Shown: positions 14,174 through 18,174 of the stretch, piece by piece
Layout: each line of letters begins with the position of its first letter
How positions within the stretch are numbered: position 1 is the stretch's first letter
Assembly (NCBI GenBank): GCA_016302405.1
Contig: JAEDNR010000036.1
Coordinates: 1-18,174 of the forward strand
Length of the DNA stretch: 18,174 nucleotides
Reading direction: 5' to 3'
From: Oscillospiraceae bacterium
GTDB taxonomy: Bacteria > Bacillota > Clostridia > Oscillospirales > Oscillospiraceae
Position numbers and translations under genes: made by a program
Notes under the pieces: generated by a model
Told to the model about the DNA's origin: nothing
Database searches by the model: none
What the model saw: the letters and a program-made list of their open reading frames with translations, nothing else

Positions 14174-15364
14174 TCAGCCGCCGTAATGGAGTGCGTCAAT
14201 GGGGGCCATTTTGGCAGCCTTATTGGCAGGGTACAAGCCGAAGATCACGCCGATGGCAAAGCAGAACCCGATGGCGATGGCAACCACGTTCCACTCCAGG
14301 GAAAACACTATGCCAAGGCTGGATACCACAATGGAGATCACCTGCAGCACCGCCCAGGAGGCAAATACGCCGATGGCGCAGCCCAGCATGCACAGCACCA
14401 CGGATTCCAGCAGGAACTGCAGGAGGATGGCGCCCCGTCCCGCGCCGATGGCCTTGCGGATGCCGATCTCCCGGGTCCGCTCCGTCACCGTCACCAGCAT
14501 GATATTCATAATGCCGATGCCGCCAACGATCAGGGAAATAGCGGCAATGCCGCCCAAAAGAACCGTCAGAATGGAGGTAACATTGTTCATGGCAGCCTCC
14601 ATAATATTCCGGGAGGACAGGGTGAATGCATCCTCGTCCTCGTCAAACCGGTCCATCAGCAGCTTCCGCATGGCGCTTTCCGCCGCGGCCAGATCGGAGC
14701 CCTCCGCCGCGCTGACGGAAAAGCTGGTGATGGTGCTGGACACGGTGGAGGAAAGCCGCAGCAATGTGGTATAGGGGATGTAGGCTACCAGAGAGTCCGC
14801 GCCGAACACGGCAGTCAGGGAGTCCTCGTCATCTTCCAACACGCCTACCACCCGGAATTTCCGGCCGCTCAGGGAGATTTCCACATTCAGACAGTCGGTG
14901 TAGCCCACCAGCTTTTCCGCCGCCGCCTCGTTAATGACGCACACATCCGTATGGTTATCCACATCGGAGGCTTTCAGGAATCTTCCCAGCAGAAGCTTCA
15001 GTCCGTTTACCTGCTCATAGGCAGGGGTGGCTCCGTACACCTGGAAGGTGGCGTTGGTGGAGCCGTATTTACCCGTAGCTGTCGCCGTGCCGGAGGGGGC
15101 AATGAGGCCGACGCCCTCCGTGTCCATCCAGCCGTCCAGAGTGTCCAGGGTGATGGGCTTTCCCTTGTCGTCGGAGATCCGCACGGTAATCAGGTCGCTG
15201 CCCATCTTTGCGATGGTATCCGTCACGGTGCCGGTAGCGCCGTTTACAAGGCTTACCAGAATCACCAGAGCCATCACGCCGATGATAATGCCCAGCATGG
15301 TGAGAAACGCCCGGAATTTATTGCCGGCAATGGATTTCATTGCCATTTTTAATGCCTGTATCAT
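14174..15364 (-). CDS. MacB/FtsX-type ABC transporter permease
   Basis: The 396-residue permease has the type VII ABC layout. TM1 is at about 20-40 after a cytoplasmic helix (ALKMAMKSIAGNKFRAFLTM). A large extracytoplasmic MacB-PCD domain follows (about 45-265), then three C-terminal spans forming the FtsX domain. The junction sequence ERTREIGIRKAIGAGRGAI, between the second and third spans, is the classic coupling region of MacB-like proteins. These pumps work by mechanotransmission: ATP hydrolysis inside moves the outer domain and drives substrates already outside the membrane. The ATG overlaps the ATPase stop as ATGA (15361-15364), so the two are coupled. A 40-base gap separates it from the long adaptor gene. 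Confidence 0.94.
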   Translation of the reverse strand: MIQALKMAMKSIAGNKFRAFLTMLGIIIGVMALVILVSLVNGATGTVTDTIAKMGSDLITVRISDDKGKPITLDTLDGWMDTEGVGLIAPSGTATATGKYGSTNATFQVYGATPAYEQVNGLKLLLGRFLKASDVDNHTDVCVINEAAAEKLVGYTDCLNVEISLSGRKFRVVGVLEDDEDSLTAVFGADSLVAYIPYTTLLRLSSTVSSTITSFSVSAAEGSDLAAAESAMRKLLMDRFDEDEDAFTLSSRNIMEAAMNNVTSILTVLLGGIAAISLIVGGIGIMNIMLVTVTERTREIGIRKAIGAGRGAILLQFLLESVVLCMLGCAIGVFASWAVLQVISIVVSSLGIVFSLEWNVVAIAIGFCFAIGVIFGLYPANKAAKMAPIDALHYGG

Positions 15365-16032
15365 AGCGCTCCCTCCGATAGCTGTCCGTCCCGGATGTGA
15401 ACGATCCGCTCCGCCTGACGGGCCACATCGTTATCATGGGTAATGAGGACAATGGTATTGCCCTGGCTGTGGAGTTCCCGGAAGACCTCCATAATTTCCT
15501 CACTGGTGCGGGAATCCAGGTTGCCCGTAGGCTCGTCGGCAAGAATAAGGCTGGGATTTGTGACGATGGCCCGGGCGATGGCCACCCGCTGCTGCTGTCC
15601 GCCGGACAGCTCCGTGGGCAGGTGCTTTGCCCGCCGCTGCAGCTCCATCCGGGCAAGGGCGGCTTCCACCCGCTCCCGGCGCTCTCCCCGGGGAACCCCC
15701 TGGTAGATGAGGGGCAGCTCCACATTTTCTTCGGCGGTAAGCTTGGGAATCAGGTTGAAGCTTTGAAAAACGAAACCAATCTTCCGGTTGCGCACCCGGG
15801 CCAGCGCTCGTTCGGAGTAATCCTGAATGGGAATCCCGTCCAGCAGATAGGTGCCGGAATCGGCGGTGTCCAGACAGCCGATAATATTCATCAGGGTGGA
15901 TTTGCCACTGCCGGAGGGGCCGATAATACTGACGAATTCGCCGGGCTCGATGTGCAGACAGGCCTTATTCAGGGCATAGACCTTTTCCGAACCCATCTGA
16001 TATACCCGGGATATATCTTTCAAATCGATCAT
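15361..16032 (-). CDS. MacB/LolD-type ABC transporter ATPase
   Basis: The 223-residue nucleotide-binding subunit is complete. It has Walker A GPSGSGKST (38-46), Q-loop VFQSFNLIP (88-96), signature LSGGQQQR (142-149), Walker B LILADE (162-167) followed by PTGNLDS, and the H-loop His199. GCLD after Walker A and PTGNLDS are typical of the MacB/LolD/FtsE branch. It powers the permease encoded next. The start lies 10 bases after the first adaptor gene, whose TAG stop merges with the GGAGG ribosome site (TAGGAGG). Confidence 0.96.
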   Translation of the reverse strand: MIDLKDISRVYQMGSEKVYALNKACLHIEPGEFVSIIGPSGSGKSTLMNIIGCLDTADSGTYLLDGIPIQDYSERALARVRNRKIGFVFQSFNLIPKLTAEENVELPLIYQGVPRGERRERVEAALARMELQRRAKHLPTELSGGQQQRVAIARAIVTNPSLILADEPTGNLDSRTSEEIMEVFRELHSQGNTIVLITHDNDVARQAERIVHIRDGQLSEGAL

Positions 16033-16041
16033 GGCAGCCTC

Positions 16042-17676
16042 CTACTTCCGGCGTCCGCCCGTACCGCCCATGCCGGAGGGCATATTTCCGGGCATACCGC
16101 CCATGCTTCCCATCCCGCCGCCGAAGATAAAGTCAAACATATTGCCGTTATCTTTTTCGGTATAGTAGACCACATCTCCCGCCTGCAGGCCGGAGGTAAT
16201 TTCCGTGTAATCCCCGTCGGACATGCCGACAGTCACTTCCACCGGGCTGCCGTAGCTCTTGGTCTGGGTATCATACGCCGTATAGACATAGGCGGCGGTG
16301 CTGGTCTTGTGCACCGCGTCCGCGGGCACCAGGAGGGCATTCTCCACACCCTGGATGGTCACCGCCACATCGGCGGTCATGCCGGAAAGCATGTTTTCTG
16401 CTTTATCCAGGGTAATCTTGGCCGTGTACATGGTCACGCCATCGGCGCTGGAAGCGGTGGTATCGATCTCGGTCACAGTACCGGAGTAGGCGTTTGTCCC
16501 GATGGACTCCACGGTCACGGATGCCGTCTGGCCCTCCCGGAGGGACAGAATATCCGTCTCATCCACCTGGATGGTCACGGACATCTCCCGGCCGGGGTCA
16601 ACGGTAAACTGCACGGTCTGGTCGAGAGGGCCGGAGGTCCCGGAGGCAGGGGTTGAGGTATAAGTGGAAAGGGCCGTGTCCTCCTCTTCATCCTCCGGGA
16701 CGCTCGCCACAGTCCCGTCGCAGGGGGAAAGAACCGCCCCATCCTTATAAAGCTTCACCAGTGTCCGGTACATATCCTCGTACTGCGCCCGCTGGGAGAG
16801 GATCCGGTCATAGTTTGCCGAGCTGGCGGTATCCGTCAGGGTAAACAGGGTCGTCGTCCGGCTGACCTGGGCGTTTTCCCTGGCGCTTACCCGGGAAACG
16901 GTTCCGGCATAGCCCGTCACTTTCAGAGGCTGGTGGATCTCCAGAGTGCCGGTATCGGTTCCGTCCACGGTAACGGTATCGCCGTACAGGGGGCCGTTAT
17001 CCGTCAAAAGCACCGTAGCCCCAGCGCTTGACGCGGCGCTGACAGTACCTTCATATTCCTTTCCCTGGGAGTCGGTAACGGTCACCGTCTGGCCCTGGGT
17101 ATAGCTGCCGCCGGAAAGCTTGACCATCATTTTTCCGTCCAGGGACAGCAGCGCCAGGGCGCCGTGCTCGTACATCACAGTGGAAACATCGTCCCCCGCT
17201 TCGGCAAAGACGGCCTTCACCCGTCCGGAAACCCCGGCGGTAACGGTAGAGCTGACCGTTTCATTTTTCGCGCTTTTCAGTTCCTCGTCAAGGGTTTCCA
17301 GCTCGTCCTGCAGATCGGACAGCGCTGCCAGAATATCGCTGGCTTTTACGGATGCCAGCACATCACCGGCCAGGACCTTATCACCGGTCTTTACATAGAC
17401 CGTGTCCAGAGGAACGCTGTCCGGAACCTCCACTTCCACGATCCCCTCCCCGGTAAGAGAGCCGGAGCCGGAAACCGTTGTCTGGATGGAACCGGTGGTC
17501 ACGGCGGCGGAAAGGACGGTATTCAGGTCGCCCGACGCGAATTTCTCCTGCACACGGCGCTGGAAAAACAGCACAGCGGCAGTGATAATGAGCACGGCCA
17601 CAGCGATCACCGCAATGGTTTTCTTAATAAAGTTTCTCCGCTTTACCGCTTTCGGAGAATTTGACGCTTTTGCCAT
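16042..17676 (-). CDS. HlyD/MacA-like efflux adaptor, first gene of the efflux operon
   Basis: The 544-residue membrane-anchored adaptor has one N-terminal span (about 20-38) after a basic cytoplasmic segment (KAVKRRNFIKK). Outside, two lipoyl-like/coil modules are visible: half-motif 81-110, coil 113-138, half-motif 144-180; then 246-283, coil 287-312, half-motif 314-329 (LSPCDGTVASV). A barrel with MSVTIQVDETDILSLREGQ (365-383) and a membrane-proximal region up to about 505 follow. The C-terminus (about 519-544) is Gly/Met-rich with six methionines and ends GGRRK. In Gram-positive cells such adaptors sit on a MacB permease without an outer-membrane channel. A strong site (CGGAGGAGG) precedes the ATG at 17676. 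The coils are short compared with Gram-negative MacA. Substrate unknown. Confidence 0.92.
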   Translation of the reverse strand: MAKASNSPKAVKRRNFIKKTIAVIAVAVLIITAAVLFFQRRVQEKFASGDLNTVLSAAVTTGSIQTTVSGSGSLTGEGIVEVEVPDSVPLDTVYVKTGDKVLAGDVLASVKASDILAALSDLQDELETLDEELKSAKNETVSSTVTAGVSGRVKAVFAEAGDDVSTVMYEHGALALLSLDGKMMVKLSGGSYTQGQTVTVTDSQGKEYEGTVSAASSAGATVLLTDNGPLYGDTVTVDGTDTGTLEIHQPLKVTGYAGTVSRVSARENAQVSRTTTLFTLTDTASSANYDRILSQRAQYEDMYRTLVKLYKDGAVLSPCDGTVASVPEDEEEDTALSTYTSTPASGTSGPLDQTVQFTVDPGREMSVTIQVDETDILSLREGQTASVTVESIGTNAYSGTVTEIDTTASSADGVTMYTAKITLDKAENMLSGMTADVAVTIQGVENALLVPADAVHKTSTAAYVYTAYDTQTKSYGSPVEVTVGMSDGDYTEITSGLQAGDVVYYTEKDNGNMFDFIFGGGMGSMGGMPGNMPSGMGGTGGRRK

Positions 17677-17697
17677 AGGGATTCCTCCTCCGGGACT

Positions 17698-17817
17698 TCA
17701 TATGGTTCCACAATAGTGGGATTGTGCGAAACAAGAATGAAAGGAATGTAAATTAATTGTGAATCCGCCGGAAAAATCTTCCGGCAAAAGACGGGGATTT
17801 GTTTGTGAGTTTTTCAT
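17698..17817 (-). CDS. Possible 39-residue leader ORF upstream of the efflux operon
   Basis: An ATG at 17817 preceded by AGGCGGG opens a 39-codon frame (start MKNSQTNPRLLPED, end SHYCGTI). It stops 21 bases before the first adaptor's ATG. It has no membrane span, signal peptide or family I recognise, and composition alone does not prove coding. It could be a regulatory leader peptide or chance. The CACAAT-N6-ATTGTG palindrome (17709-17726) overlaps its last codons. Confidence 0.25.
   Translation of the reverse strand: MKNSQTNPRLLPEDFSGGFTINLHSFHSCFAQSHYCGTI
17709..17726. promoter_or_regulatory. CACAAT-N6-ATTGTG palindrome before the efflux operon
   Basis: A perfect 6+6 dyad with a 6-base spacer lies 33 bases upstream of the first adaptor's ATG. 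It could be an operator for a dimeric regulator or an RNA hairpin in the leader. No regulator gene is adjacent and no strong sigma-A promoter is visible. The best -10-like sequence on the minus strand is TATTAT, just upstream of the 39-codon ORF, with a poor -35. Confidence 0.35.
17767..17785. other. Small GC-rich hairpin in the efflux operon leader
   Basis: GCCGGAA (17767-17773) pairs with TTCCGGC (17779-17785) around AAATC. On neither strand is it followed by a T run, so it is not a clear terminator. It may be part of leader RNA folding before the first adaptor gene. Confidence 0.4.
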
Positions 17818-17852
17818 AATATCCCGCCTGCTGATTGGATGAATCCGTAAAG

Positions 17853-17868
17853 CGACAAATTGGAATTT
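17853..17868 (+). repeat. 16-base direct repeat, left copy, flanking MITE-like copy B
   Basis: CGACAAATTGGAATTT at 17853-17868 occurs again in the same orientation at 18076-18091. The two copies bracket the palindromic element at distances of 12 and 27 bases. Confidence 0.7.
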
Positions 17869-17880
17869 ATCGAATTCCCG

Positions 17881-18048
17881 GTCATTGCGATAAAGTAGCG
17901 CACACTGGCGTGGGATCCCCCGGTTAGACGTACCACTTCTCGTGGATAAATTCCGGAAAACGGTACAAAAGAACGGTCTGTATGACGATGGGTTGCCCAT
18001 AATTCGATGGAGATTCCCACACCAGTGTGCGCACTGGTTCGGAATGAC
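17881..18048. repeat. MITE-like palindromic element, copy B
   Basis: It starts GTCATTGCGA and ends with the inverted form (TTCGGAATGAC), with arms of about 40 bases. The right arm, reversed, reads GTCATTCCGAACCAGTGCGC, nearly the same as copy A's left arm. The right arm keeps the internal CCAGTG/CACTGG hairpin; in the left arm that hairpin is damaged (TAAAGTAGCGC). About 88 bases of unrelated interior separate the arms, against 37 in copy A. A 145-codon frame crossing it is a by-product of the repeat. Confidence 0.78.
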
Positions 18049-18075
18049 AATGTTGTTCGATGCCCGGTTTTTCCT

Positions 18076-18091
18076 CGACAAATTGGAATTT
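18076..18091 (+). repeat. 16-base direct repeat, right copy
   Basis: Identical to 17853-17868 (CGACAAATTGGAATTT). It is too long for a typical target-site duplication and not flush with the element ends, so it may belong to a larger composite repeat. Confidence 0.7.
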
Positions 18092-18142
18092 GCAGGGCTG
18101 TTTGGGCAGTGGCGAGCGCTGCCGATGCGGTACACGTCCTTG

Positions 18143-18164
18143 CCCCCCGCGTTTACGAGGGGGG
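18143..18164. other. C6/G6 hairpin at the window end
   Basis: CCCCCC (18143-18148) faces GGGGGG (18159-18164), with CGT/ACG able to extend the stem across one G-A mismatch. It lies in the last 80 bases, where I see no gene. It looks like part of another intergenic repeat cut by the window edge. Confidence 0.4.
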
Positions 18165-18174
18165 TGGTACCAGT

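Noticed and set aside
13466..15352. Plus-strand 628-codon frame across the permease and long adaptor
   Set aside because: Antisense to two genes with clear motifs; translation shows no family features.
11411..18048. CRISPR array
   Set aside because: The repeated units are two dispersed palindromic elements, not regularly spaced direct repeats, and no cas genes are present.
17698..18135. Minus-strand 145-codon frame
   Set aside because: Most of it is translation of the MITE-like copy B arms; only the last 39 codons were kept, as a low-confidence leader ORF.
11357..18174. Composite transposon between the two MITE-like copies
   Set aside because: No transposase or passenger signature is present; the enclosed genes are an ordinary operon and the two copies differ in length and interior.

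Overview
The window reads as a chromosomal segment of a moderately GC-rich, low-oxygen Firmicute, most likely a gut Clostridia/Oscillospiraceae member. Three things point there: the dprA-topA-trmFO order, folate/FAD-dependent TrmFO together with KtrAB, and abundant short palindromic intergenic repeats. Every convincing gene lies on the minus strand, so transcription runs from high to low coordinates. The taxon is inferred from gene content and style, not from a marker search.

Layout in the direction of transcription. 18174-17677: a gene-poor 500-base stretch with a palindromic MITE-like element, hairpins and a possible 39-codon leader ORF. 17676-11590: a four-gene efflux operon (544-aa adaptor, MacB-type ATPase, MacB-type permease, and a second, 847-aa adaptor). 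11583-11357: a nested palindrome in which a second MITE-like copy sits between two identical 32-base hairpins. 11319-8426: a clear sigma-A promoter, then ktrB, ktrA and a TrmH/SpoU-family RNA methyltransferase, packed tightly. 8427-8309: an AT-rich inverted repeat. 8227-3368: dprA, topA and trmFO, tightly spaced. 3285-411: plsX, rnc (overlapping) and a NahK-like small-molecule kinase closed by a strong intrinsic terminator. 316-1: an AT-rich ECF sigma-factor gene, cut by the window edge, behind an ECF-type promoter.

How the genes work together. The efflux operon encodes a tripartite-style exporter: an ATPase, an FtsX/MacB permease and two paralogous HlyD/MacA-like adaptors. ktrBA encodes a K+ uptake channel with its nucleotide-gated RCK ring. 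dprA-topA-trmFO is a conserved housekeeping cluster (DNA uptake/recombination, supercoiling, tRNA T54 methylation), and plsX-rnc is the remnant of the usual phospholipid/ribonuclease cluster. The AT-rich ECF fragment differs in composition from all the rest and may be acquired DNA.

The most unusual material is the dual-adaptor efflux operon, especially the 847-aa adaptor with three predicted N-terminal membrane spans, and the nested palindromic repeats around 11.4 kb and 17.9 kb. I see no CRISPR array, tRNA, rRNA, transposase, integrase or phage gene.
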